Origin: Firmicutes bacterium CAG:646
GTDB taxonomy: Bacteria; Bacillota; Clostridia; Lachnospirales; Lachnospiraceae
NCBI GenBank assembly: GCA_000432335.1
Contig: HF995411.1
Coordinates: 1-17,959 of the forward strand
DNA length: 17,959 nt
Reading direction: 5' to 3'
In this document: piece by piece, positions 6,785-13,330 of the stretch
Numbering within the stretch: the first letter of the stretch is position 1
How the letters are laid out: each line of letters opens with the position of its first letter
Position numbers and translations under genes: made by a program
The notes under the pieces: model-generated
Seen by the model: the letters and a program-made list of their open reading frames with translations, nothing else
The model's database searches: none
What the model was told of the DNA's origin: nothing

Positions 6785-7096
6785 ATGGACTTTACTTGCA
6801 TTTTTTTTGGATTCCTATTTACCTTTGCCGGTCTTTGGTTTGCCTTTGGAAAGGGCTACCTCCATCTTTCCTTATGGAAAAATATGCCGCAAAAAGAGAA
6901 GGATAAACTTCGAATTGTCCCTCTTTGCCGTAATATCGGAGGAATCATTACCTTAAACGGTATTATCTTTCTGGTAAAAGGATTTTTGCCCTTATTTTCA
7001 AGCCACTGGTTTGTATATGCGATGATTGCATGGATGATACTTGCCGGCTTAGATGTCTGGTATATCGAAAAGAGCAACCGATACCACAGACCGTAA
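6785..7096 (+). CDS. DUF3784-like membrane protein
   Basis: A 103-residue protein with about three membrane spans: residues 3-21 (FTCIFFGFLFTFAGLWFAF), about 50-70 (GGIITLNGIIFLVKGFLPL) and about 75-92 (WFVYAMIAWMILAGLDVW). Between the first two is NMPQKEKDKLRIVPLCRNIGG, matching the usual DUF3784 pattern of a charged KxEK segment followed by CRxxG. AAAGGAGG lies just before the ATG. The function of DUF3784 proteins is not known to me. It sits between the small membrane protein and the leader/ATPase pair, in the same transcription unit. Confidence 0.75.
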   Translation: MDFTCIFFGFLFTFAGLWFAFGKGYLHLSLWKNMPQKEKDKLRIVPLCRNIGGIITLNGIIFLVKGFLPLFSSHWFVYAMIAWMILAGLDVWYIEKSNRYHRP

Positions 7097-7148
7097 TTCC
7101 CATTGCGGTTTTACATAGATAGCTTTTAAAGATTGCGAGGTGAAAGAC

Positions 7149-7256
7149 ATGGACTCTGAAGGCAGTCCACGAAGGCAGAGAATATTGTATGAGTGTCCAC
7201 AGATTCCGTGTCCCTCATATAATCTTCCTTGCCCCTACAAAAATTCAAGGAGGTAA
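7149..7256 (+). CDS. Proline/cysteine-rich leader peptide of the second Mg2+ ATPase
   Basis: A 35-codon ORF with a very good ribosome binding site (GAGGTGA from 7137, six bases to the ATG after GAGGTG). It begins MDSEGSPRRQRI and carries YECPQIPCPSYNLPCPYKN. Six prolines lie at positions 7, 17, 20, 22, 27 and 29, and three cysteines each precede a proline. Its last two sense codons are AGG AGG, part of the ATPase ribosome binding site, and its TAA ends five bases before the ATPase ATG. Codons 26-28 (CTTCCTT, 7224-7230) can pair with AAGGAGG (7247-7253), so translation of this ORF should decide access to the ATPase start. Composition and placement resemble enterobacterial MgtL, which also has early acidic residues and prolines and a PRRR motif. 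Homology is not claimed; analogous control is inferred. A short metal-binding peptide is the alternative. Confidence 0.6.
   Translation: MDSEGSPRRQRILYECPQIPCPSYNLPCPYKNSRR
7224..7254 (+). promoter_or_regulatory. Hairpin masking the ribosome binding site of the second ATPase
   Basis: CTTCCTT (7224-7230) pairs with AAGGAGG (7247-7253) over seven positions, one as G-U, with a 16-base loop. The second arm is the Shine-Dalgarno sequence. The first arm is Leu-Pro-Cys coding sequence of the leader ORF, so a ribosome there would open the hairpin. Confidence 0.5.
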
Positions 7257-7261
7257 GACCA

Positions 7262-10027
7262 ATGAACAAAAAAGAAAATCGTATGGCTGTTCGCCAGACT
7301 GTAGAAAAGGCAGTCATCCGTGACGAACAGAACCGTCGCATCCAATCTGCAGCAACCAACCCGGTAAAAGAGGTTTTAAAAATCCTTCATACCACACTTA
7401 GGGGGTTAGAAGCAGATACCGTATCCGTAAACCGTTCCAAATACGGTACGAACAAAGTCACCCATGAAAAAAAGAAATCCCTGGCAAAACGTGTGGCGGG
7501 TGCATTTATCAACCCTTTTACTGCTATTTTATTTTGCCTTGCTTTTGTTTCCACGATTACGGATATGATTTTCCCGTATTTTTCACTCTTTGGAAGCGTA
7601 CCAGAGGACTTTGATTTTTTGACAGTCGTTATCATTTTAACTATGGTATTTATTTCCGGTACCCTTCGCTTTGTGCAGGAATCCCGCAGCGGAAATGCGG
7701 CGGAAAAGCTGCTTGCAATGATCACAACCACCTGTACCGTCACCCGCATAGGACAGGAAAAAACGGAGATACCCATGGATGACCTGGTGGTAGGTGATAT
7801 TGTCCATTTATCTGCTGGGGACATGATTCCGGCAGATGTCCGTATCCTGGATGCAAAAGATCTATTTGTCAGCCAGGCAAGCCTTACCGGAGAAAGTGAA
7901 CCGATTGAAAAGCTCCCTCATGTAAACCCACATAAGGACAGTGTGACGGATTACACAAATATTGCATTTATGGGCAGTAATGTAATCTCCGGAAGTGCAA
8001 CGGCTGTCGTTATCTGTGTCGGAGATCATACACTGTTTGGCTCTATGGCCGCTGCTGTTGCCGGAGAAGCTGTGGAAACCAGTTTTACGAAAGGTGTCAA
8101 TGCTGTGTCATGGGTACTAATCCGTTTTATGCTGGTTATGGTTCCGCTGGTATTCTTTGTGAATGGCATTACAAAGGGGGATTGGCTGGAGGCTTTCCTA
8201 TTTGGGATTTCCATTGCAGTGGGACTCACACCGGAAATGCTTCCGATGATTGTAACCACCTGTCTTGCAAAAGGCGCTGTTTCCATGAGTAAAAAACAAA
8301 CGATTGTAAAAAACCTCAATTCCATTCAGAATTTTGGTGCTATGGATATCCTCTGTACAGACAAGACGGGGACACTGACACAGGATAAGGTGGTATTGGA
8401 ATATCATCTCAATGTAAATGGAGAAGATGATACCAGAGTCCTTCGCCATGCCTATCTGAACAGTTATTTTCAGACAGGATATAAAAATCTCATGGATCTG
8501 GCTATTATCCATAAAACAGAGGAGATGGAAGCGGCAGATAAACGTCTGATTGACCTGTCCGAAACCTACGTCAAGGTGGATGAGATTCCCTTTGACTTTA
8601 AACGCCGCCGTTTATCCACTGTGGTACAGGATAAAAACGGAAAGACACAGATGGTAACAAAAGGTGCTGTGGAAGAAATGCTTTCGATCTGTAGCTTTGC
8701 AGAATGTGACGGGCATGTACAACCTCTGCGTGATGAAGTGCGGAGCCGGATTTTGAAAACTGTAGATGGATTAAATGAAAAAGGCTTTCGTGTTTTGGCT
8801 ATCGCCCAAAAGAGCAACCCATCTCCAGTAGGAGCTTTTGGTGTTAAAGATGAATGCGATATGGTGCTGATTGGTTATCTGGCATTTTTAGATCCACCGA
8901 AAGAGTCTACTGCCGATGCTATCCAGGCATTGAAAAACCATGGGGTCCTTACCAAAATCCTCACAGGTGATAATGAAAAAGTAACCCGAACCATCTGTAA
9001 ACAGGTCGGGCTGAAGGTTCGCAATATGCTCCTGGGGTCTGATCTGGAACACATGAATGATGCGGAACTTACCAGGGCGGCAGAAACCACCGATGTATTT
9101 GCGAAACTGACACCGGAGCAGAAAGCCCGTATTGTTTCTGTTCTTCGTGAGAATGGTCATACCGTTGGATTTATGGGTGATGGAATCAATGATGCTGCTG
9201 CCATGAAATCTGCGGACATCGGCATCTCCGTAGATACAGCGGTAGACGTGGCAAAAGAATCGGCAGACATCATTCTTTTAGAAAAAGATCTGATGGTTTT
9301 GGAGCAGGGCATCATTGAAGGTCGGAAAACCTATGCCAACATGATCAAATACATCAAAATGACGGCTTCCTCCAATTTTGGAAATATGTTTTCCGTACTA
9401 GCTGCATCGGCTCTTTTACCATTCCTGCCAATGGAAAGTGTACATTTGATTTTCCTGAACCTGATCTACGACCTGTCCTGTACGGCAATCCCATGGGACA
9501 ATGTAGATGAAGAGTTTATTGCCAAACCACGAAAATGGGATGCCTCCAGTGTAGGCAGTTTTATGATCTGGATCGGACCAACCAGCTCCATCTTTGATTT
9601 TACCACATACATTTTCATGTACTTTGTATTCTGCCCGTTCTTTGTATCCAAGGGTATCCTGTTCAATGACCTGCCGTCCCATTTTAGCGGAGCAGAACTG
9701 ACGGCGATGCAGACACAGTATATCGGAATGTTCCAGGCTGGCTGGTTTGTAGAATCTATGTGGAGCCAGACATTAGTAATCCACATGATCCGTACACCGA
9801 AGCTCCCATTTATCCAGAGCCGGGCATCTGCTCCTGTGACATTCCTTACAATGACAGGGATTACGATTCTAACCGTCATACCATTTACGATATTTGGAAA
9901 ACTTCTTGGGTTTGTGGCACTGCCAGCAGCATACTTTGCATATCTGCTTCCGTGTATCTTATTGTATATGGTTTTGGCAACAAGCTTGAAAAAGGCTTAT
10001 GTCCGTCATTTTGGCGAATTGCTTTAA
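7262..10027 (+). CDS. mgtA: P3B-type Mg2+-transporting P-type ATPase (MgtA/MgtB family), copy 2
   Basis: A 921-residue membrane ATPase, the closer match to classical MgtA. The start at ATG 7262 has AAGGAGGT eight bases before it; a TTG at 7229 in the same frame is rejected because it lies upstream of that site. Landmarks are SLTGES (T209-S212), GLTPEMLPMIV (P324-P328), CTDKTGTLT with D367, the nucleotide-binding loop TKGAVEEML and the hinge GDGINDAAAM (G639-D644), followed by SADIGISVDTAVDVAKESADI. The C-terminal half carries IPWDNVDEEF, GPTSSIFDF and FIQSRASAPV as in MgtA. It is clearly paralogous to the first copy but has a longer, charged N-terminus (about 50 residues before the cation-ATPase domain). 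It is preceded by the leader ORF and followed after 12 bases by a small membrane protein gene. Confidence 0.95.
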   Translation: MNKKENRMAVRQTVEKAVIRDEQNRRIQSAATNPVKEVLKILHTTLRGLEADTVSVNRSKYGTNKVTHEKKKSLAKRVAGAFINPFTAILFCLAFVSTITDMIFPYFSLFGSVPEDFDFLTVVIILTMVFISGTLRFVQESRSGNAAEKLLAMITTTCTVTRIGQEKTEIPMDDLVVGDIVHLSAGDMIPADVRILDAKDLFVSQASLTGESEPIEKLPHVNPHKDSVTDYTNIAFMGSNVISGSATAVVICVGDHTLFGSMAAAVAGEAVETSFTKGVNAVSWVLIRFMLVMVPLVFFVNGITKGDWLEAFLFGISIAVGLTPEMLPMIVTTCLAKGAVSMSKKQTIVKNLNSIQNFGAMDILCTDKTGTLTQDKVVLEYHLNVNGEDDTRVLRHAYLNSYFQTGYKNLMDLAIIHKTEEMEAADKRLIDLSETYVKVDEIPFDFKRRRLSTVVQDKNGKTQMVTKGAVEEMLSICSFAECDGHVQPLRDEVRSRILKTVDGLNEKGFRVLAIAQKSNPSPVGAFGVKDECDMVLIGYLAFLDPPKESTADAIQALKNHGVLTKILTGDNEKVTRTICKQVGLKVRNMLLGSDLEHMNDAELTRAAETTDVFAKLTPEQKARIVSVLRENGHTVGFMGDGINDAAAMKSADIGISVDTAVDVAKESADIILLEKDLMVLEQGIIEGRKTYANMIKYIKMTASSNFGNMFSVLAASALLPFLPMESVHLIFLNLIYDLSCTAIPWDNVDEEFIAKPRKWDASSVGSFMIWIGPTSSIFDFTTYIFMYFVFCPFFVSKGILFNDLPSHFSGAELTAMQTQYIGMFQAGWFVESMWSQTLVIHMIRTPKLPFIQSRASAPVTFLTMTGITILTVIPFTIFGKLLGFVALPAAYFAYLLPCILLYMVLATSLKKAYVRHFGELL

Positions 10028-10039
10028 GGAGGTGCAACA

Positions 10040-10219
10040 ATGAACTGGAAAGAACTTTGGATGACACTTTTTGGAACTACGGAATGGCTTGGTCTGAACA
10101 TAGGATTCTGGGTGGCTTTAGCTGCTGTATTACTAATTGTAATTCTTATGAACGTCCTATTTTGGTCTATGAAGCCGAAAACAGACACCAAAAACTGTCC
10201 TAATAAAAAAGACGCATAA
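10040..10219 (+). CDS. 59-residue single-span membrane protein
   Basis: AAGGAGG (from 10026) precedes the ATG by eight bases, giving a strong start. The product begins MNWKELWMTLFGTTEWLG, spans the membrane at about 20-42 (IGFWVALAAVLLIVILMNVL, then FW) and ends in a basic hydrophilic tail with KPKTDTKNCPNKK. The N-terminal half is amphipathic and aromatic-rich. It is the last gene of the second operon, directly after the ATPase. Small single-span partners are known for Mg2+ transporters (MgtS with MgtA in Escherichia coli; MgtR in Salmonella), and a similar accessory role is possible here, but I see no sequence match to them. Confidence 0.7.
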   Translation: MNWKELWMTLFGTTEWLGLNIGFWVALAAVLLIVILMNVLFWSMKPKTDTKNCPNKKDA

Positions 10220-10230
10220 AAGAAACGTAG

Positions 10231-10452
10231 GAATTCACTACGCCGACCTATAAAAACAACACAATTGAAAAAGTCCCCCCGTTTTGGAAAATCACAAAAT
10301 CCGAAACGGGATTCTCATCGGATGATAGTCTCTTGAAAAATACGGTATCTGTCCATAAGCGATACACCCGAAAGCGAATCAGGTTACCGGAAGGACTTGG
10401 AGCAGATTCATTTCCATGCAGAAATATTTTTGAAAACTACATTATAATATAA
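10231..10452 (+). other. Open frame without start codon, possible gene remnant
   Basis: Between a TAG at 10228 and a TAA at 10450 a frame of 73 sense codons stays open but has no ATG/GTG/TTG with a ribosome binding site. Parts read VPPFWKITKSETGF and VHKRYTRKRIRLPEGLG. It may be a relic or may be open by chance. The rest of 10220-10696 holds only hairpins. Confidence 0.15.
10278..10310. terminator. Hairpin, terminator candidate between convergent operons
   Basis: CCCGTTTTGG (10278-10287) pairs with CCGAAACGGG (10301-10310) over ten positions, one as G-U. On the minus strand the hairpin is followed closely by a run of T (GGGACTTTTTC), so it best terminates leftward readthrough from the pilus operon. 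On the plus strand the tail is weak. Confidence 0.5.
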
Positions 10453-10454
10453 AC

Positions 10455-10489
10455 AAGGACAAAACCTGATTTTCAAAGGTTTTGTCCTT
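10455..10489 (-). terminator. Strong hairpin, likely terminator downstream of the pilus operon
   Basis: AAGGACAAAACCT (10455-10467) and AGGTTTTGTCCTT (10477-10489) are perfectly complementary over 13 pairs with a nine-base loop. On the minus strand GTTTATATT follows. It lies about 200 bases beyond the last pilin gene and probably ends that transcript. Confidence 0.6.
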
Positions 10490-10629
10490 AGTAACTAACT
10501 AACACTTTAAAACTAATCAGAAGGTTATTTCAAAACTCCAAATCTTCCCTCCACTTGAAGCAAACGATTCACCTGATATAAGATTTTTGTTTTACTCAGA
10601 ATATTTTTCTCTATAAGACCAGCCTGTGA

Positions 10630-10658
10630 AATCTTCATACTACATGGGGATGAAGATT
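10630..10658. repeat. Perfect inverted repeat after the pilus operon
   Basis: AATCTTCAT (10630-10638) and ATGAAGATT (10650-10658) are complementary over nine pairs with an 11-base loop. No T-run follows on either strand, so it is more likely an RNA 3' end stabiliser or chance than a terminator. Confidence 0.35.
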
Positions 10659-10696
10659 GCAGCGGTTTACTTGTGTGTGGAAGATAGGGATACGCC

Positions 10697-11317
10697 TTAA
10701 TTTTCCGCTTTTTTGCTCTTGCGGGTCAAGAACAGGCAGACGATCACACCCAAGCTGACCGCAATCAGCACCGCATAGAGAACAGGCGTGGACTCATCTC
10801 CGGTTTTCGGAGTATCAGGATCAGTAGGCGTAGGCTTTACAGTCTCGTACTCATTATCAAACTCAGCACCGGGCAGCTTATTGCCCTCAGAATCCGAATA
10901 CAGTACCGCCGTAGCTTCCAGACCGCTGCCGTCCTCGGCGTTGGTGATATAGACCGTCAGAGCATATACCGTATCGTCATAGGTGCATTTCTTGTTGTTT
11001 CCAGCCACCTGATAAATGGTGTAGGTGTAAACGCCTACCCTGTTATAGGTGATAGTCGGAAAGTTTTTCGTATCCGCTCCGGTTATCGTCACGGTGTAGA
11101 TATCACCAACAGAGCCCTCCGGCATAGGGTAGGAAGCGTTATCCGCTCTCAGCTTGATTGTGAAATCCTCTGCCGGTTTAGGCAGGGTTCCGGAAAGGGA
11201 AACAGTCACCGGAATAGAAACTCCGGGATTTTCCGCTGCAAAGGCTGGTACGGTCATGGTCATCATGCACATCACCGCCATCACTGTTCCTAAAATGACA
11301 CTCATCCATCTTTTCAT
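10697..11317 (-). CDS. Minor/basal pilin with one Spy0128-like domain (FctB-like)
   Basis: A 206-residue wall-anchored surface protein. It has a signal peptide at about 1-28 (ending VPAFAAEN), one Ig-like pilin domain at about 30-158, a linker rich in Pro/Thr/Asp (KPTPTDPD), the sorting motif TPKTG (about 169-173), a hydrophobic span and the tail RKSKKAEN. The domain keeps the FctA/Spy0128 layout: a late VGVYTYTIYQ strand and the final FDNEY. However, the usual Glu is Gln (YTIYQ) and no Lys is seen in the first strand (SIPVTVSLSG), so the intramolecular isopeptide bond seems lost. AGGAGG precedes the ATG, and the gap after the sortase stop is one base, implying translational coupling. Last position after the sortase gene matches fctB in Streptococcus pyogenes, so I infer a basal or anchoring pilin. 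Confidence 0.8.
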   Translation of the reverse strand: MKRWMSVILGTVMAVMCMMTMTVPAFAAENPGVSIPVTVSLSGTLPKPAEDFTIKLRADNASYPMPEGSVGDIYTVTITGADTKNFPTITYNRVGVYTYTIYQVAGNNKKCTYDDTVYALTVYITNAEDGSGLEATAVLYSDSEGNKLPGAEFDNEYETVKPTPTDPDTPKTGDESTPVLYAVLIAVSLGVIVCLFLTRKSKKAEN

Positions 11318-11318
11318 A

Positions 11319-12092
11319 TTAGCTTTCCTCCTGATCCGCTGCCTGGTAGGGTTCCATCACAGCCAGAATGATTGTTCTTGCATCGGTAGATTCCGTAGAA
11401 CAGGTGGAGAGGGCCAGAACCTGTGGTTTATCCATCTGCTCCAATTTATTTATTGTTTCCTCACGCAGATGAAGACTATTGTCTTTTGCGTAAGAAAGCA
11501 GTCCATCTATATCAGTCTGCCACTGTTCCGGGTCGAAGATCGCATCTTCTCCCGCATCTATCAGCAAGCAGGCAAAAATTTCAAGGTTATAGGCGTTGCC
11601 CGGCAGAATCAGCATTCCGGTGGTGTTTTCATCGAAGAATGTCTGATCTTTATATAAATCAAGATCACCAAACATTCCGCTGTTTTCCATATGATGGCCA
11701 TACAGCAGAGAATAGGCATCGGAGAAGTCCCGCTCATTGCGGGTATCCAGATAAATACTTCCGGCAAGAGCAAAGTTGCCGTATACATCCTTATTGATGT
11801 AAGTCAGGTTTGTACTGCCTTGCAGCACGGGGTAATCAATTCTCGTATTGTCCAGCGATACCCATGCACAGACATCAGGGTTGATCGCCAGCAGCTCCTC
11901 AAAGGAAGCTCCGCCATCTTCTTCCACGGCGGGTTTGATTTTCACCATATCCGCCTGCACATCTCTGGCGGCAGAGTAGACCCGATTGTTATCCCATAAC
12001 GCATAGGCCGCATAAATGCCTGCCACGCAAAGGCAGAGGACAACGATCAGATTTACCAAAGAGTTTGCGGCCTTTAGAAACCATCTCGACAT
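11319..12092 (-). CDS. Class B sortase, pilus polymerase (SrtC/SrtB type)
   Basis: A membrane-anchored transpeptidase of about 257 residues (266 if the GTG at 12119 is used). An N-terminal membrane span (SLVNLIVVLCLCVAGIYAAY) is followed by the sortase domain. Catalytic residues, numbered from the GTG, are H142 in LYGHHM, C240 in LALSTCSTE and R248 in DARTIILAV. The long helix (FDPEQWQTDIDGLLSYAKD) between strands is typical of class B. The start is uncertain: the GTG at 12119 overlaps its AGGAG site, while the ATG at 12092 has none close by. I prefer the ATG because it gives a normal MSRWFLK N-terminus. Flanked by two pilin genes, it most likely polymerises the major pilin; class B sortases do this in S. 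pyogenes FCT loci. Confidence 0.9.
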   Translation of the reverse strand: MSRWFLKAANSLVNLIVVLCLCVAGIYAAYALWDNNRVYSAARDVQADMVKIKPAVEEDGGASFEELLAINPDVCAWVSLDNTRIDYPVLQGSTNLTYINKDVYGNFALAGSIYLDTRNERDFSDAYSLLYGHHMENSGMFGDLDLYKDQTFFDENTTGMLILPGNAYNLEIFACLLIDAGEDAIFDPEQWQTDIDGLLSYAKDNSLHLREETINKLEQMDKPQVLALSTCSTESTDARTIILAVMEPYQAADQEES

Positions 12093-12134
12093 TTTATTTT
12101 CGGGCGAACCGTGCCGCACTCCTTTCTCACTTTT

Positions 12135-12178
12135 GTTCCGGACAGCCTGGGGCAGTTGCCCGCCCCAGGCATCGGAAC
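12135..12178 (-). promoter_or_regulatory. Very stable intercistronic hairpin between pilin and sortase genes
   Basis: GCCTGGGGC and GCCCCAGGC (12145-12153 and 12162-12170) pair perfectly. An outer stem GTTCCG/CGGAAC (12135-12140 and 12173-12178) closes around them. It lies just before the sortase ribosome binding site and lacks a long T-run, so I read it as an attenuator or RNA-processing barrier that keeps sortase expression below pilin expression. Confidence 0.55.
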
Positions 12179-12183
12179 GTTTT

Positions 12184-12210
12184 ATCTGAAATACTCAGTC
12201 TATTTCAGAT
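12184..12210 (-). terminator. AT-rich hairpin at the major pilin stop codon
   Basis: ATCTGAAATA (12184-12193) and TATTTCAGAT (12201-12210) pair perfectly over ten positions with a seven-base loop. It starts at the stop codon of the pilin gene. No T-run follows on the minus strand, so partial termination or protection of the pilin mRNA 3' end is likely. Confidence 0.45.
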
Positions 12211-13223
12211 TAGAATTCACGCATCATGCGCTTCTTGCTGATGAATACGAACAGACCCATGCAGGCAACAGCCAGCAGCAGGATGTAAGGCATGGAGTCC
12301 ATGTTGATACCGGTGTCGATCTTACCATCCTTGTTGTTGGTGATGGTCACATTCTCAGAAGCGGTATCGATCTTCTTGTTGTTATCATCAAAATTGTAGG
12401 AAGCTGCATCATAACCACCCTCATCTTCGGTAGTGTAATCGTTCTCGACTACGTTATAGGTAACGCCGTAAGGAATATTGGTAAAGGTAACGGTTTCGTC
12501 GTGCTTCAGGGTGATCTCAACTTCCTTGGAACCAGTCCAACCTTTGCCAGCATCAATGGTCTTGGTTTCCTTACCGTCTACATAAGTAATGGCTTCACGA
12601 ACGAAATCGCCTTCAGGAGCAGTGAAAGTAACCTTCACAGTGAACTCCTTCTCCTGGTCACCCATGATACCGGTAACGGTCTTCTTCACAGACAGGGAAC
12701 CAGCGGAGTATTCGTTGTTGAATTCACCGGACTTACTATTGCCTTCTCCCTCGGTATGAACAGCGGCAACACGCACCTTGCCATTCTGTTCAATAACAGT
12801 GACAACCAGAGTGATTGCATCAGAACGGTAGGTTACACCAGCAGTACCACCGTCAGTCTCGGTGAAGGTGTAGGTGTAGATACCAACAGAGGTGTATGTA
12901 GGCAGGGTAATGGTAATGTTCTTCTTTGCATTTTCGCCGCCTGCTTCACCAGCGCTATAAGAAACGCTGGCAATGGTAGGAACGGGAGCGCTGTCGGCAG
13001 TCACACTGTCAGCTGCATCAGTAACATTGGTACAAGTCAGGGCAGAGAAAGCAAAAGTCTCAGCAGGGCTGGTGGTACCAGCATTGGTCAGCTTGTACTC
13101 CTTGGTCAGAGTAACAGTGGACATATCGGCGTAAGTGGTTTCTTCGCCTTCAGCGGCGAAAGCAACGGTGCTCATGCTCAGTACAAGAACCAGAGCCAGA
13201 GCGAGAGAAAGAATTTTCTTCAT
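12210..13223 (-). CDS. Major pilin with two isopeptide-type domains (FctA/Spy0128-like)
   Basis: A 337-residue precursor with a signal peptide at about 1-23 (ending TVAFA). Domain 1, about 35-172, is Spy0128-like with candidate isopeptide residues K41 (TLTKEYKL), E122 (YTYTFTETDG) and N169 or N170 (GEFNNEY). Domain 2, about 176-299, has K180/K181 (LSVKKTVTG), E260 (YNVVEND) and N296/N297 (TITNNKD). Both domains should therefore form Lys-Asn cross-links (inferred). The end is KIDTGINMDSMPYILLL, a membrane span, then SKKRMMREF. The sorting signal is thus a non-LPXTG type, sharing DTG and PYIL with the adhesin. The start at 13223 has AGGAGG nine bases upstream; a 34-residue in-frame extension is rejected. 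It is probably the most abundant product of the operon, given the hairpins around it. Confidence 0.88.
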   Translation of the reverse strand: MKKILSLALALVLVLSMSTVAFAAEGEETTYADMSTVTLTKEYKLTNAGTTSPAETFAFSALTCTNVTDAADSVTADSAPVPTIASVSYSAGEAGGENAKKNITITLPTYTSVGIYTYTFTETDGGTAGVTYRSDAITLVVTVIEQNGKVRVAAVHTEGEGNSKSGEFNNEYSAGSLSVKKTVTGIMGDQEKEFTVKVTFTAPEGDFVREAITYVDGKETKTIDAGKGWTGSKEVEITLKHDETVTFTNIPYGVTYNVVENDYTTEDEGGYDAASYNFDDNNKKIDTASENVTITNNKDGKIDTGINMDSMPYILLLAVACMGLFVFISKKRMMREF

Positions 13224-13246
13224 GTGGATTTTCCTCCTGGTTTTTA

Positions 13247-13310
13247 ATAGAATTCTATACAGTTCGTGCGTCCACGAATCATATATGGGTTTGCTTCCCG
13301 ACAGGGGAAG
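13247..13310. repeat. Set of palindromes in the gap before the major pilin gene
   Basis: The 107-base gap between the SipA-like and pilin genes holds ATAGAATTCTAT (12-base palindrome, 13247-13258), TTCGTG-cgtc-CACGAA (13263-13278) and CTTCCC-gacag-GGGAAG (13294-13310). They may be mRNA processing or stabilising structures that raise pilin expression. No clear promoter is seen in the gap. Confidence 0.45.
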
Positions 13311-13330
13311 ACTTTTAGGGGACATTGAGG

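Noticed and set aside
7103..7132. Promoter-like TTGCGG...TAAAGA before the leader ORF
   Set aside because: Transcription would begin at or beyond the leader ribosome binding site. Both elements are weak, and the region is better explained as intra-operon.
7097..7261. M-box type Mg2+ riboswitch before the second ATPase
   Set aside because: The interval is too short and is mostly a translated leader; no M-box core sequence could be recognised.
12111..13247. Open frame of 378 codons on the plus strand
   Set aside because: Antisense to the major pilin gene and without translation signals; the minus-strand product has a signal peptide, pilin domains and a sorting signal.
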